A stretch of 64,000 bases of DNA from Microascus cirrosus (GCA_030271035.1 JAMBUN010000341.1:1-64000), one strand, 5' to 3'. Counted from the first letter of the stretch, positions 11,596-23,553 are shown. Notes: generated from the letters alone by a model not told the origin. Program-made: numbers and translations.

Positions 11596-13052
11596 GTCCT
11601 CGACGGCGCGTGGAGCATAGATATAAGGTTAGAATGTTCGCGTGATTGTCTCTTGCGGCTGCGATAACGGTAATATACCATCTTTTAATGTGCCTTCAAA
11701 TGACCGCCAAAAAAGGGAGAGGGACTGTTTGTTAGGTGCGTGTACATCTCTATGGCCGATGAAAGATGTGTCTACGTGCCGCCGTGAAATCGAGAGTATA
11801 GGTCGCCGTGGGGACCACACGCCGATTGACGAGCGGAGGTTGCTTGCTTTGGGGACAACCTCCAACAACGTTGTTGACTCGCCCCTCATTCCTCTCCCTG
11901 GAAATGCTATGCCAGCCTTGGCGTAGAAAACTTGCGCGGCTTGAGTTTTATTCAGCCGGCACATCCCCAGAGCTCCACCGTCAACGCCCGCAGCGCCGTT
12001 CTTCCCGACATGGCCGCGGACGCGAATTCAGCCGCTCATTCAGCGCAGTGTGAGGCCCGGCACGGAGCATAATGATAAGTAATATATCCCGTGCTCGAAC
12101 CGATGGCGTGCTGCTGATCGTCGTCGACCATCCCAAGCGAGCCCCCGTGTCTTGGTTCCGGGGTTGAATCCCGTTGTGGGGTGGAAGAACTGGTCTGGGG
12201 AAGTTTGATGCGGGTTGGAGACGCTGCGGGGAAGATATGCGGGGGAAGATCCCGTTCTTTCTGATTATATTTTTGTGAACGGGGATGAGTCGCGAGACTG
12301 CAGCGGAACTGGTGATGCAGATCTGTTGCATGTTAATGGATTGCTGTGGGATCCCCGGTTGCGAGACACCATGCCTCACGTAGGGCAAGCCGACGAATCC
12401 TTTCCCTCAATGAGCGGGGGTGCGTAGGCAATAGAGTGGCTATATCAATAAATGATGTGGCCTCATATCCGGGACTGTCCATGTCGAGGCATGGTTCCGC
12501 CGCCCGGGATTCAACAGTTAAGGAAGACTGTGTGATGCTGCATCTCCGTGGTTCCGCTCCAAGAAATCTGGGGATGATTATATATCTCCCCAGCCCTTTT
12601 TATTAACCGCAATACTACGAGATTCCAGAAATACTGCGAGTCCGCGTCATCGGTGGAGGGTTCCCTTCTATCCGCTAGTATCAGCTTGATGGACGCGCTC
12701 GCCTCGGACTTTAGCCGGGCAGATCACCCGTCCTCGCAGAGCACCATTGTTGCGGTACGTAGGGTTAAGATGAGGCGATTATGAGTGTGTTACGTCAAGT
12801 GAGAGACATACTGAAACGGTGTTGTGGAACCGGGCGGGTTCGAGGCTGTCGGGCTCATATAAGAAATCGACGGGGTCCGAGTGCGTTCATGCTGGGGACG
12901 TGGGCTTCCGGTTCTTACTATTTAAGAGACTGCGGCTCGTCTTGCGTCCTTTCTTATAAGGGAAGCGCAGAAGCTGTACGGTCGCGAATGCATCTGGCCT
13001 TTGTCGCCGAGTCGTGACTGCTTGTCCCTCAAGATAACTCCAATCTCTCATC
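11596..13052. other. intergenic region, no gene seen
   Basis: About 1.45 kb. The GAATCC/GGTTCGA-like stretches near 12160 and 12840 recall tRNA B-boxes, but no cloverleaf could be drawn around them. There is no conserved ORF. The last part should contain the promoter of the gene that starts at 13053. Confidence 0.5.
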
Positions 13053-13893
13053 ATGGGCCAACAACCCACGAAGCCCGGCCCGCCGGGCACCAAGTTCCGT
13101 GTCATCGGCGCCGGAATGTACGTTTTCCCCGCCTTAAGCCCCAGGCACCTCCGAATCTAACACCACCAGGTCTCGCACCGGCACCAAGACCCTCAATGAG
13201 GCCCTGACTATCCTCCTCGACGGCCCCGTTCACGACTCGGGGGTGCAGTCCACCGGCGGCACTCGAAAGCAAATAAAGCAGTGGATGGACGTCATGGACC
13301 TCGCCCCCAAGAAAGACAAGTCCTTCTCCGATAAGAAGCGCCTCGACGCCACCCTCGCCTCGCTTCTCGACGGTTATGTCGCCACCATGGACTGTCCCGC
13401 TGCGCTGCTGACTCCCGAGCTCATGAGGCTGTTCCCAGACGCGGTAGTCATTGCGACGACGCGAGACCCTGAGAGCTGGTGGCGGTCAATGCAGTACGTG
13501 CAGACCATGACGAGCAACTGGTACCTGCCCATCCTGCTCATGTGGGTGCCTAGGATAGGCACCTACGGGATATGGCGGGAGAAGTTCAAATGGATGGCAC
13601 TATGGCGCTATGGTGTCGACATGTTCGACGAGGGGACGCTGCAGGTGCACGAGGACCACCTGAGGGAGGTGGTACCGCCCGAGAAGCTGTTCTGGTATGA
13701 GGTCAAGGAAGGGTGGGAGCCGCTGTGCAAGATCCTTGACGTGCCGGTTCCGGACAGGCCGTTCCCGCATAACAACTCCAAGGCGGATGCGAGGAAGACG
13801 TACAACGACCTTGTCATCGCGGGGTGTCTAGCGTGGACCGTGGTGTTGGGGATCTTTGGAGGCATGTACTGGCTGGTCTGGGGTCGTCATTAA
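13053..13893 (+). CDS. sulfotransferase-like P-loop protein with a C-terminal membrane segment
   Basis: Two exons, 13053-13117 and 13170-13893, give 262 residues. The splice restores VIGAGMSRTGTKTLNEAL, the 5'-phosphosulfate-loop-like P-loop of the fungal sulfotransferase_4 family, which is often misannotated as NAD-dependent epimerase. Further family blocks are LLDGYVATMDCPAA, FPDAVVIATTRDPESWW (3'-phosphate-binding Arg and Ser region) and LFWYEVKEGWEPLCKILD. The C-terminus AGCLAWTVVLGIFGGMYWLV is one hydrophobic helix followed by WGRH, typical of a tail anchor to an internal membrane. True sulfotransferase activity has not been shown for most members as far as I know. Substrate unknown. No clustered biosynthetic genes lie nearby. 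Confidence 0.88.
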
Positions 13894-16860
13894 TGGACGG
13901 TTGGTGCCCACCCCAACCCGTGGGGGTTTTTGTGGATTGGGTTGGGATGGGGGGGGGGTTGCTTTTAGACGAAGGATATAGATGGGCTTGCTCTACTAAA
14001 TTCCGAGCTACGATTCCGTCTCAATGCTACTTGCTGCGAGGTAGTGTCCTTGGGCGTCACCGCAGAGGCACCTCAGTCCGGCTCAAGACGCGAATATCAA
14101 GACGCCACGCTGCCTGTCTCGGCTCCGGTTCCGGCGAGGAGCATAAAGACGTCCGGCTCCAGGTCCGGGTCTGCGTTCCGGCTATATTGCAAGCCACACA
14201 TGCCCAATATGGCCTCCCGCTGCCAGTGCTGATATACCCGCTGTCTCAATATCCAACACCCGGATATGATTGCCGATCATATCCAGCCCATATTGGAGTA
14301 ATGAGAAGAATTGCAAAGCTCCGTGACAAGTGGCACGATTCGCGCTAAATCTCGACCGAGCGTGAAGATTGGGAAGGCTAAGAGTTTCAGCCCACATCTT
14401 GAGTGGGGGCTTCTAGCGCTTATTCTTTCTGGACGGAAGGTTCCAGCCCTCTCTGTTCCATCGGGGAACCTGGAGCCCTTGTGCGTTGCCCTCGGCATAG
14501 TCTAATGCGGGGCGGAAGGCTTCCCGCAGCTGCCGGGTTCCGTCGGTTCACCACGGCGGACTTCCTCCGGAAGAACGCTCTCCAGAATTAGAAAAGAGAG
14601 CACACTGAATCCGGTGCTCTCCTCTCTCCGGGCAGACCAGCTGTTGGTGACGCAATCGCAGTGGTTTCGGCGGCTGCGTAATAGCGGCGGCCCCAGGTAC
14701 GTCATCCCCTGCCGTGCGACATGCTGAGGCGCAACCTCACGATTACCTCCTCTGGGGAAAGTGAGTCTGGGAAGCCAATGGCAGTCCTAGTGGTAAATAC
14801 CCGTTCCCGGCCAAGTATGGGGCTCAGTGCATACCGCAGGGGTGGATTCATTAGCTCTTCTACCGGTGACTTCGCCGCCGGCTCAGGGGTAGGCCGAAGC
14901 AGATAACTTTGAGGTGGGAGGGGCTCGATTTCGAGCTTGTGCGGGCTACCCGATTGCAAAGCCGGTTGAAAGGGGCAATACCCATCCGGTGCGGGCCACG
15001 GGGACCATATAACCAGGGCGTGCCCCTGAAGCGCGACGGGTGCACAGATTGTCTGTGCCGCATGACCGCCTGTTTGCCGCAACGATTGAGCGATTAGCTG
15101 GGGCCATTCCGGGCTGAGACTCGGGACGACAAGACGTAACTACAAGATAATGTCGTACCTCATTGCGGAGGGTCCAGACGCGTCTGATATCTGGCTGCAG
15201 GTGACCTTGACGAGTCAGTCTGCGTCATTTTTGCCTCCGGCCCTTGATCAAAGCAACGCTACGACGTAATGAAGGCGACGATCGCCGAGATACAGCCAGA
15301 ACGGGGTGATTTCACGTGTCGCGGTATCAACGCCCGAAACCTCCCCTGGTCGCGCTCGCAGATGACCGTTCCCGCAACGGCCCACCATGACCACAACCCT
15401 TCTCCGCTCCCCCGGCAACACCGTCGGCTCGGGCCCCATCCGTGGATCTTGCCACGCGATGCTTGAAGAAAGGGAGCACCGAGGACGTGGGCCTTGGATG
15501 GGTGGCTCCATGCTCAAGGTTCCTGGCACGGGAGAAGCACTGGATTCTCAGGGGCCAGCGGCCGGCAGTTGGGGGACCCACGTGGAGATCGGGAGAGCGT
15601 GTGCAGCTGGCAAGGATGCGGGCATGGGTTCGACACAAGCACTGCCGATAATTAGTGTCGAAGGCGTTCCGCACCGTTGCGGTTTAGTTTAGGAGGCGGA
15701 CCCCAGCGTGGCGCCGATCCTTTTTCACGACCAGTCTCCAGCGTTTCTCGTGTCCAGTCCGCGGTGCGGAGCCTGATAATCCTCCGAAGGGCTCCAGGCT
15801 AGACCCGTTCCCCATCGGGTAGTGTTTTCCGCGACGGTGCCACATTGTGGGTCGTGGCGCGACCCCGACGACTGGGATGGCATCCTCGCTTGCACAACAG
15901 ACAGGCCTACGTTAAGGCCGATGATTTCGTCGCGGCAGTTCGAGCGGGGAGTTGGCTCCAGTGGGGAAACAGGAGAGTGGACTCGTCCATTCCGCGGTTG
16001 TGTCATGGATTTTAGTGGCGCAGGGCTGGCCCGGGCTTGCCTTGCGCAGGCTGGCCTGGCTGTCAGAAAACAGTGCGTATGCAGCTAGTGGAAATAATCA
16101 TTACTGTAATTTCATGGCCAATTTACGTACAATATCACAGTGTGCGTCATCCAGCCGCAGCTGAGCTCCGCCTGCACGCGCACCTCCAAGCCCACCTAGC
16201 GGCAGTCCGAGGTACAGCGACCATCCCGCAGCAAGGACGACATGGCGTTACGTAGGCTGCTTAGCGCCACAAGATTTCGTACGATCCCGCCCGCACCTCC
16301 CTTCCAGGGCGTCGCATCCAGTACTTGAGTGCCGCATCGCCTGCGCACATCCCCGATTCCCTTCCGTCGCCGTTCCCTGAACTCGAGAGTCCCCCGTCCC
16401 CATCTTAACGGTCCAACCTCGCCGCAACTGGCCCCCACTCCACCCGTCATTTCCGAGGGCGGGCATCGCTTACCAAGGTCCAAGGGGGAGGGGGCAAAAC
16501 CCGGGAGAGGGGCTCCTCGCCAAAAGTTCGACATCCCTGTCGACTTGCCGAGATCGAGGCGCCAGGGATCTAGAAGAGCCTTCTGAAAATGCCCGCCGAC
16601 CCACCCGCCGGCGTCACATACTCTCCAATCCCCCAATCACCCCCCGAAGGACGCGGCAGCACGAAGTCACTTCCCCCTGCCGAGAGGGAGGAAAGGGAAA
16701 GGACGGATCTGCCAGCTCTCTTCCCCGAACCCGGGCGCCAGTCTTTCCGCTCCTCCCAAGACCTCCGAGACCATCCGTTTTCCGCCTGCGCGTGTAGCAC
16801 ACACGCACACGCACACATACAGCTGACCTCGTCGCTTCCTGCTGCTTGTCGGATGGGACG
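13894..16860. other. 3-kb intergenic region, no gene seen
   Basis: No ORF here shows protein-family content. Notable only are repeated TCCGG-rich words near 14.1-14.2 kb and a CA-type tract just before the next gene. Composition is not AT-rich, so it does not look like a strongly RIP-mutated transposon relic. It may hold long regulatory sequence for the transcription factor gene. Confidence 0.5.
16797..16820. repeat. imperfect CA dinucleotide tract
   Basis: A run of CACACACG/CACACGCACAC type units ends about 40 nt before the ATG of the Zn2Cys6 gene, so it probably lies in its 5' leader. It is a candidate length-variable microsatellite. Confidence 0.7.
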
Positions 16861-19399
16861 ATGGAGCAGATCGAGACGCAGGTAAGCGACCTGCGGTACC
16901 TCACGTCCACGCCCGGCGAGCGCAGGGTCGCCGGCTTGCCGCCCCTGCCCGTCGTGGCGTCGCCCGCCTCCGTCGTGTCCGGGGAGAACCAGTCGCCGGC
17001 GCAGAACCACGCCAACTCGGCCGATAGCTCCGGAGGCGGGGCGAAGCGGAAGGCGGACGAGGAAGGGGGAGAGAAGACAGGCAAGACACAGAGGAGCAAA
17101 AGGAACAGGGTGAGTGCTTTTGTCTTAATCCGCGTTTCTCACGTGGGCTCCATGTCCTGGGTGGGCTGTGTAGTTTGTACTAACGAGATGCGGGCGTCAC
17201 CGGAGTAGTACATCTCTATCGCATGGTGAGTCTTTTCCCGCACATCCTTCCTGCCCGAAGGTGCGCAGCTCACTAACCCCATCCAACCCCTTAGCAACGA
17301 GTGTAAGCGTCGCAAGATCAAGTGCAATGGCGAGACCCCGTGCCACCGCTGCGGCAATCTCAACCTCCAATGCCTTTACGCACCCAACTGCTGCTCCAGC
17401 AGCTTCAAGGAGTCAGACGAGTTCCGCGCCATGACCGACAAGGTCAGCAAGCTCCAGGAGCAGGTCGAGTCACTCTTCCAGAACCTCAGCGCCCTCCGCA
17501 ACGAGACCATACCGCGCATGCCTCCCCCGAACGACCGCGTCCTGCCGCTAGTCTCCCCGCCGGGACCCCCGACCGTCTCGCCCTCGCCCGTGTTGTCGCA
17601 TGGCTCCGCATTCCGCCCCGAGTTGGCGCAGCCGAAACGCAACGCGGCCCCGACATCGGTGTTCCTCCCGGACGTCACGAGCGCCGCGAATAGCGTGGGG
17701 ATGAGGCCTGTGGGCTCTACGAACGATTCCGTCTCGCCTGTGGGCTTCCCCGATGACCCGCACCTCCGGCACGTGCCCTCCACATCGCAAGACCCGTTGT
17801 GGGATGTCCCACAGGATGAGATGCTCCGCCTGTGCCGCTTGCACGAGGAAGAGCTTGGCATACTGCTACCCGTCACCAACATCCAGACCGTCACGAGCCA
17901 CGCGCAGAGCCTCGCTTCATTCATGGAGGGCAGCCGGCGTCGCGGCGGCGCGCTGCCGAGCCTCAACGACGAGCGCACGCTACTCCTCAAGGCGGTCATG
18001 TGCTGCGCGCTCGCGGCTGAGGACCATGGAAACAGTGACAGGGCGGCGCGCCTGTTTGAAAGCATGGAAGACGAGGTTAACCGGAAGCTCATGGGCGAGG
18101 CGCCCTCCGTCGCGGGACTATCGGTACTGGGCCTTGTGGCAGGGTACCGCTTCCTGTCCAATGACGAGGTGCTGGCATGGAGGGTCATGGGCCAAGTAGC
18201 GCGGTTGTGTCTTGAGATGGGAGTGCACAAGCGGAGCGGTGTAATGAAGATTGAAAATGAGGGGGAGAGACAGGCCGCGCTGACGAGCTTTTGGTTCGCC
18301 TACGTTTTTGATAGGCGGTGGTCGTTGGGGACGGGGCTGCCGTTTGTGATTCAGGACGAGGAGATCGACCAAGTGCCTCTTCCAGTGAGTTCCTCCTCCC
18401 CCCTTCGTGGCTCGGTGGTAAGGGCAGCGCTGACGGTGTGCAGGATGATCACCCCTATCTCCACACCATGATTTCCTATTCACGGCTAGCGGCCAGAGTG
18501 TCAAAGTTAGTAGCGCGATTCAACACATCGCCGAGGGACCCACCCTATCTCGAGGTCGAGAGCCTCGACAAGGAGATAATACAGTGGTATGAGAACACAC
18601 CGGAGGAGGTCAAGGTGCGCGACTGGGCGAAGGAGAATCGGATAGTATCAACGCCGTCGTACAATCTGCAGCGGCTTCGGATATGGACCTACCTACGTTT
18701 CAACCGGGTGAGCCCTTCTGCCCCCTTACCCTCCCTGGTAGAAGTCACGTATTAACAGCACTGTAGCTCCGCATCTGGCTCTATACCCCCTTCCTTCACA
18801 CCACAAACTCGATCATGAACCACTTCCCCCAGGCCCAGACCGCCGTGCACCTCGCCACCGACACCCTCCGCTATCTCACCCACCTCAACACCACCACTCC
18901 GCTCTACCGCAAGCTCCAGGTCTTCTACCACCAGTTCCTGCCCTCCGCCCTCGCGGCGGCCTTCCTCGGCGCCGTACACGCCCCCGCGCACTTTGCTCCC
19001 GCTTGCCGCGACGACTTCCTCACGTCCCTCGAGCTCGTGCGCGACCTCTCCGCAAAGAGCCACGTCTCCAAGAGGCTGTGGCGCACGTTCTCGTCGCTGC
19101 GGGACCGCACGCCTGCGCTGAGGGAGGGTGGCACGCCATACGAGGAGGTGCCGAGGCGGAGCGGAGCGGGGAGCCCGTTCCCGAGAGACAGGCTGAGGTC
19201 GGCGCCGGTGAGGGGCGCGGTGGAGGCGCCGCCCGCGCAGAGCGCGAATGGGGTGCAACTTCAGGCGGAGATGAGAAGGGTGTTTGAAGCGTATGTTGCC
19301 GCGGGGCAGGGGGGCAAGGTGGAGGTGCTGCCGGCGCTAGATGCGATGGGGAGGTATGTTGATGGAAGTGTGTATGGGCATTTTAAGGAGATGTTTTAA
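16861..19399 (+). CDS. Zn2Cys6 fungal transcription factor
   Basis: Five exons, 16861-17109, 17209-17225, 17295-18384, 18444-18707 and 18767-19399, give 750 residues. The N-terminus is disordered and basic (AKRKADEE, RSKRNR). The binuclear zinc cluster spans about residues 88-116: CNEC-KRRKIK-C-NGETP-CHRC-GNLNLQ-C, with all six cysteines. A following stretch, SDEFRAMTDKVSKLQEQVES, is a short coiled coil expected to dimerise. The middle homology (fungal-specific TF) domain is seen around LHEEELGILLPVTNIQT, LLKAVMCCALAAE and ARLCLEMGVHKRSG. The first zinc cysteine is assembled across a 17-nt exon and exon 3. The start at 16861 is the first ATG in frame. The target pathway is unknown and no cluster flanks it. 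Confidence 0.92.
17209..17225 (+). other. 17-nt micro-exon of the Zn2Cys6 gene
   Basis: It is bounded by AG at 17207-17208 and GTGAGT at 17226. It encodes YISIA plus two bases of the first zinc-ligand cysteine codon, which exon 3 completes. Without it the zinc cluster is out of frame. Confidence 0.85.
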
Positions 19400-20286
19400 G
19401 AAGGCCGGCGGGGGGCCGCTTGCATCGGAGGGGCTTTTCCTTGATTTGGCATAGCGTGGGTAGAGATAGTGGCTTGGGAGATGTATGTTGGCCACGATGA
19501 TTGTAATGTCTATACGTCAGTAGAGGGGGCGCTTCACGTCACCTTGGCTCCCCGGATCTGGGGGCTGTTATTATACATACCTAATTTCTTATATCTACAC
19601 TCTAAGTCAGAGTTTGTACGTCCCTAGGTGTGTCAAGACGCATCTGAGGAATCACCGCTGACTGCATGGACGTCATCCCGAGCAAGACCCCTAGTTATCC
19701 GCTATCTTCCAACCGTAGCTAAGCCAGCCGGTGTCTACCGTTGGCCGACTCCTCGCGAATTAGAGGCTATCCCCGAACACATAAGCTGCTAACGAGAAGC
19801 CCTCAAATAAAGCGGGATGACAGAACCCATTGACGCGATGTATGACGGCTAGTTTCTATCGTCCATTTAAACAATATAGCGTCCTTGTCCCCGCCTTTTC
19901 CGCCCATCCTTTGTTGCCAAACCTCCCCTCAAAACCAATTCATGTAATTCAAGCAATGAAGCACGGTTTCTTTGATCATCATATGTGTGCGGCGGCATTT
20001 AAGGCTCTGCACTGACATGACTGGGCCCTCAATGGGTCCATTACTCTTATGAGAGGGTGGTTGACTTACACGGCGGCCCTGACGGCCATTCAGCTTCACA
20101 CATCGGCACAGCAACCTGAATGTCTTCACCACTTCAACCGCTTAGTCGCTTCATAAGTGATGAGTTGCCTGAAGAGGTGAAGCCATCCCTTGAGGAAGGA
20201 ACTCGAAGAATTTTCCTAGGCCTCGATCTCTTCATCCCAACAACGATCGCGATATCTACGCGTCTGGAGACGAGGCTTCCTACGAG
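19400..20286. other. intergenic region with leader of the next gene
   Basis: About 0.9 kb. The last part carries a 73-codon ORF (20120-20341) that begins upstream of, and overlaps out of frame, the proposed start of the zinc-ribbon protein. No other content was recognised. Confidence 0.5.
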
Positions 20287-21510
20287 ATGGCTGACGCCAA
20301 CGAGAATCCGCCCAAAGGGGCCTCCAGCAAAGAGGCTCTGAGGGAGCTTGACCGTCAGAATGATTCCGACGAGTTTGCAGTAAGTCTTCATCCCAACTCG
20401 GGACGATTTCTTTCCCAGGCTCGCCAACCTCCCTCAAGTCACAACTTCCGAGTCCGCTAACTACCTCAGTGCTACACCTGCATCAAAATACTGCCCAAGA
20501 AGAACTTCGGGCACGCCCAGTGCAGGGACAAGGCCCTCTCCCGAAACGGCCGAAAGAAAACCGAAAAGATGACTCGTATCTGCATGGCCTGCGCCGTACA
20601 GACTAAGTTCTACCGGCACTTGAAGCCGGTGAAGTGGCAGGGCGTCCGCCAGTATCATTGTCACCAGTGTGGCCATATCGGCCCAGCAGGCCAGTGCTGC
20701 AGGAGAGTGTACAAGCCATACGACCATATGCCGGTCGTCTGCATCCACCATCTGGTCTGCTACAGCCCTCACCGGCAGCCTGAAGCGGCGGAGCCACTCG
20801 CACCACTCGAGTCGCTTGACGAAGGCATCATGAAAAAAATCGTCCAGTTGCTGGAGTACCGGGATGCCATCAACCTAGAAAGAGTCAGTCGGCACATGGC
20901 CTATATAGTTGAGCCGACCCAAATGGTCCCGATCCACGAGCGCTACCTTCTCACCAACGAGAGGTTTACCGGCAGGCTGCCGATTCCGTGGCGCCGCCCG
21001 CCGGACATCACCGACTTTCTGACTCGCGCCAAGCTGCCCTGCTTCGTATGCTTCCGCATCCGTGACAGCAAGCACTTTTCGAGGAGGCAGATCATCCTGG
21101 CTCAGAACAACCCGCGTGGCTACTACCGCATGCGCTGCAGCTCGTGCCTCGCCAAGCTTTACGTCGACGGCGACCAGACGCTGTTGGCGCAATACAACTC
21201 GTACCGCATATGTCCGGGATGCTGGTGCCTCGCGGCCGTGGCCAAAAGGTGCGAGAACTGCGCCGAGTGGGCTGTGACTGGCAAGCCCCTTCATGATCCT
21301 CCATACCCCATCCCGATGATGCCTCTACCTAAAATGACTGACACTGAGGTTTTCGAGTCCATGATCGGATCGCCTCCTGACCCGCGACGCGAGTACCATT
21401 TCCTCACGCCGGAGACCTTCCCGCTGCGGAAGAAACCGGTTCTGAGGTCGGAAGACGACTTCGACGAGGACGAGTTTATTCGGAAGATCATCGAGATGCA
21501 GAAGAAGTGA
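20287..21510 (+). CDS. zinc-ribbon / F-box-like fungal protein
   Basis: Two exons, 20287-20379 and 20470-21510, give 377 residues. The first cysteine pair CYTC, followed by LPKKNFGHAQCRD, then ICMAC, YHCHQCG and CC, forms paired treble-clef-like zinc sites. This arrangement is common in fungal proteins that carry an F-box. An F-box-like helical segment follows at LESLDEGIMKKIVQLLEYRD then AINLERVSRHMAYIV. A second cysteine group comes later: LPCFVCFRIRDSKHFSRRQI, RMRCSSCLA, ICPGCWC and CENCAEW. The C-terminus is acidic (DDFDEDEF). If the F-box is real it would recruit Skp1 in an SCF ubiquitin ligase, with zinc sites recognising substrate; that is inference. The start is uncertain because the reading frame is closed upstream and an overlapping upstream ORF exists. 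Confidence 0.78.
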
Positions 21511-22050
21511 ACGATACTTTTGTGTCATTGGCAGATTGCTATCCTTTCCGGTTGCTAATTACAGGGCATATATTATACGACAGGTAGATGGAAGGGAAGA
21601 GGCTCGCAAAGTCTTTCAAGGCCAGAGATAATTGGCATCGAGGTCTAGCTTTTCTCCTTACACGAACGGATGAGACAGGAAGGAGCGATCAGGATTGGAG
21701 AGAGGCGGAGAGGGGCAGATAAGGAAGGAAGGAAGGAACGCATGAAGGACGGGAGGGGAAGGAGGGACGAAGAAGCCAAGGGTGAGTCAGGAATTTGGAC
21801 CGGGAGGGGCCGGATCGGATGAAAATATATAATATAGTAGGGTGTCGAGATTCTGGTGTTCGCATCGATCGAGCTGGGTGCGACGCTGTAGGTTTAGGCA
21901 AGCTTCACGTGATAACGATTACAATCCAATTTCCAACGTCACTGGGGACCCCCAACTGAAACATGTGTAGTCTATCCATTCACCTCCAAGCTCATCTCAA
22001 TTGAAATATGGGGTCATATAAGGCTACGTAATTGAGCCAAGCCCCCAACC
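21511..22050. other. intergenic region with purine-rich GGAA tract
   Basis: A run of GGAAGGAAGGAA-type units and related purine repeats occupies about 21718-21775. A CATATAAGG element near 22015 lies about 30 nt before the P450 ATG and could serve as a TATA box. Confidence 0.5.
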
Positions 22051-23553
22051 ATGGCCCTTCTCTCCCTCCCCCAAACCGTCCTCCTAGCAGCTCTCACACC
22101 CATCCTCATCCTCCTCACCTCCCATCTCGGGCCATCCATCCGCCACAACGGAGCTCCTCTCCCCAAAGCCCCCAACACCCTCCCCCTCCTCGGCAATGCC
22201 CTCCACTTCCTCCGCCCCCGCAATGAGCTCCTGGCCTGGTTCACCGCCTGCGAGCGCCGCTCCCCACACCAAACTCTTCAGATCTCCGTCCCCACCGTCG
22301 GTCTCGGCGTCATCGTCAGCGCGCCCTCCAATGTCGAGTTCGTGCTCCGCAATGAAGGCGTCTTCGCGAAGGGCGACTTTGTCAAGTCCCGCTCGTGGGA
22401 CCTCTTTGGGCATGGGATCATCAACGTTGATGGGGAGGCGTGGAAGAGGCAGCGGAAGGCGGGGCTGGCTTTTTTGAGTAATGCCAATTTGAGGGTCCTG
22501 ACGGAGGTTGCGCTGCCGCGGTACTTGCGTGATAGCGTGGAGGTGTTGCGGGAGGAAGAGGGGAGGGAGGTGGACATGCAGGGCGTGTTCCATGAGATTA
22601 CGACGAGGCTGATGGGGGAGATGGCGTATGGGATGGAGATGCGCGCTGATGACGAGTTCACGCTTGCGTTCGAGTACGCGAGCGGCTCCACGGCCGAGCG
22701 TTTCCAGAATCCGCTCTGGAGGGTTACGGAGTTGTTCTTCGGCGGCAGGTTCCGCCGAGCGCTGACTGTTGTCCGGGACTACGGGAAGAAGATCGTGCGC
22801 AGCGCGGTTCAGTCGCGGGCCTCTGTTGGGGGAGAGAAAGAGAACAGGCTAGATGAGGTATCGGGCAGCCTCGTCAACTCCTTACTGGATTCAATAGGCG
22901 ACGAGAAGCTCGTTGCCGACGCGGCGCTCAATTACCTCTCTGCAGGTCGTGACACCACGGCGCAGGCACTCACATGGACCTTCCATCTCCTCACGCGCCA
23001 CCCTGAGGAAGTCGCTCTCATACGACAGGAGGTGGAGTCCATCCTCGACTCAGAAAACATACCCCCCTCGTCTCCTACGCCTTCGCTCTTCACGCCGTCT
23101 TCCGTGCCGTACACCCTCGCCGTCTTCTACGAGGGCCTACGCCTCTACCCGCCCGTCCCTATCGAGATCAAGCAGACCACGAAGCCCACAACTTTACCCG
23201 ATGGGACGTTCCTCCCTAAGGACTCCGTCGTGCTGTGGTCCACCTGGGCCATGAACCGCTCGTACAAGACGTGGGGTCCGGACGCAGACAAGTTCCGCCC
23301 GTCACGCTGGCTGTCAGATACGACGCCTCCGCGCGTTGTGAATCGCTCCGTGGGGGAGTTCCCCGTCTTTAACGGCGGTCCGAGGCTGTGTTTGGGGAAG
23401 AAGATGGCGGAGGCGGTTGGGGTACAGGTGCTTGCGATTATGCTCTGGCTGTTCGAGTTTGAGGAGGATGGCGGGGAGAGGAGGACGCCGAGTAGCTTGA
23501 CGCTGCCTATGGAAGGCGGGCTGCCTTGTCGTGTAAAGCAGCGGTCATTTTGA
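22051..23553 (+). CDS. cytochrome P450, CYP52/CYP86-type clan
   Basis: One intronless exon of 500 residues. A hydrophobic anchor (LLAALTPILILLTS) is followed by the proline-rich hinge region LPKAPNTLPLLGNAL. The I-helix oxygen-activation motif is SAGRDTTAQALTW, the K-helix E-x-x-R is YEGLRLYPPVP, and the PERF-like region is ADKFRPSRWL. The haem loop FNGGPRLCLGKKMAE holds the axial cysteine. FN-G-PR-CLG is characteristic of fatty-acid or alkane hydroxylases such as CYP52, CYP86, CYP94 and CYP539. The likely reaction is hydroxylation of long-chain lipids at the endoplasmic reticulum; that is inference from the motif. It is convergent with PEPCK, with stops about 250 nt apart. Lack of introns is unusual among its neighbours but common in this P450 group. 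Confidence 0.94.
   Translation: MALLSLPQTVLLAALTPILILLTSHLGPSIRHNGAPLPKAPNTLPLLGNALHFLRPRNELLAWFTACERRSPHQTLQISVPTVGLGVIVSAPSNVEFVLRNEGVFAKGDFVKSRSWDLFGHGIINVDGEAWKRQRKAGLAFLSNANLRVLTEVALPRYLRDSVEVLREEEGREVDMQGVFHEITTRLMGEMAYGMEMRADDEFTLAFEYASGSTAERFQNPLWRVTELFFGGRFRRALTVVRDYGKKIVRSAVQSRASVGGEKENRLDEVSGSLVNSLLDSIGDEKLVADAALNYLSAGRDTTAQALTWTFHLLTRHPEEVALIRQEVESILDSENIPPSSPTPSLFTPSSVPYTLAVFYEGLRLYPPVPIEIKQTTKPTTLPDGTFLPKDSVVLWSTWAMNRSYKTWGPDADKFRPSRWLSDTTPPRVVNRSVGEFPVFNGGPRLCLGKKMAEAVGVQVLAIMLWLFEFEEDGGERRTPSSLTLPMEGGLPCRVKQRSF

Noticed and set aside
12150..12860. tRNA B-box-like GGTTGAATCC and GGTTCGAGGC words
   Set aside because: No matching A-box at the right distance and no cloverleaf could be drawn.
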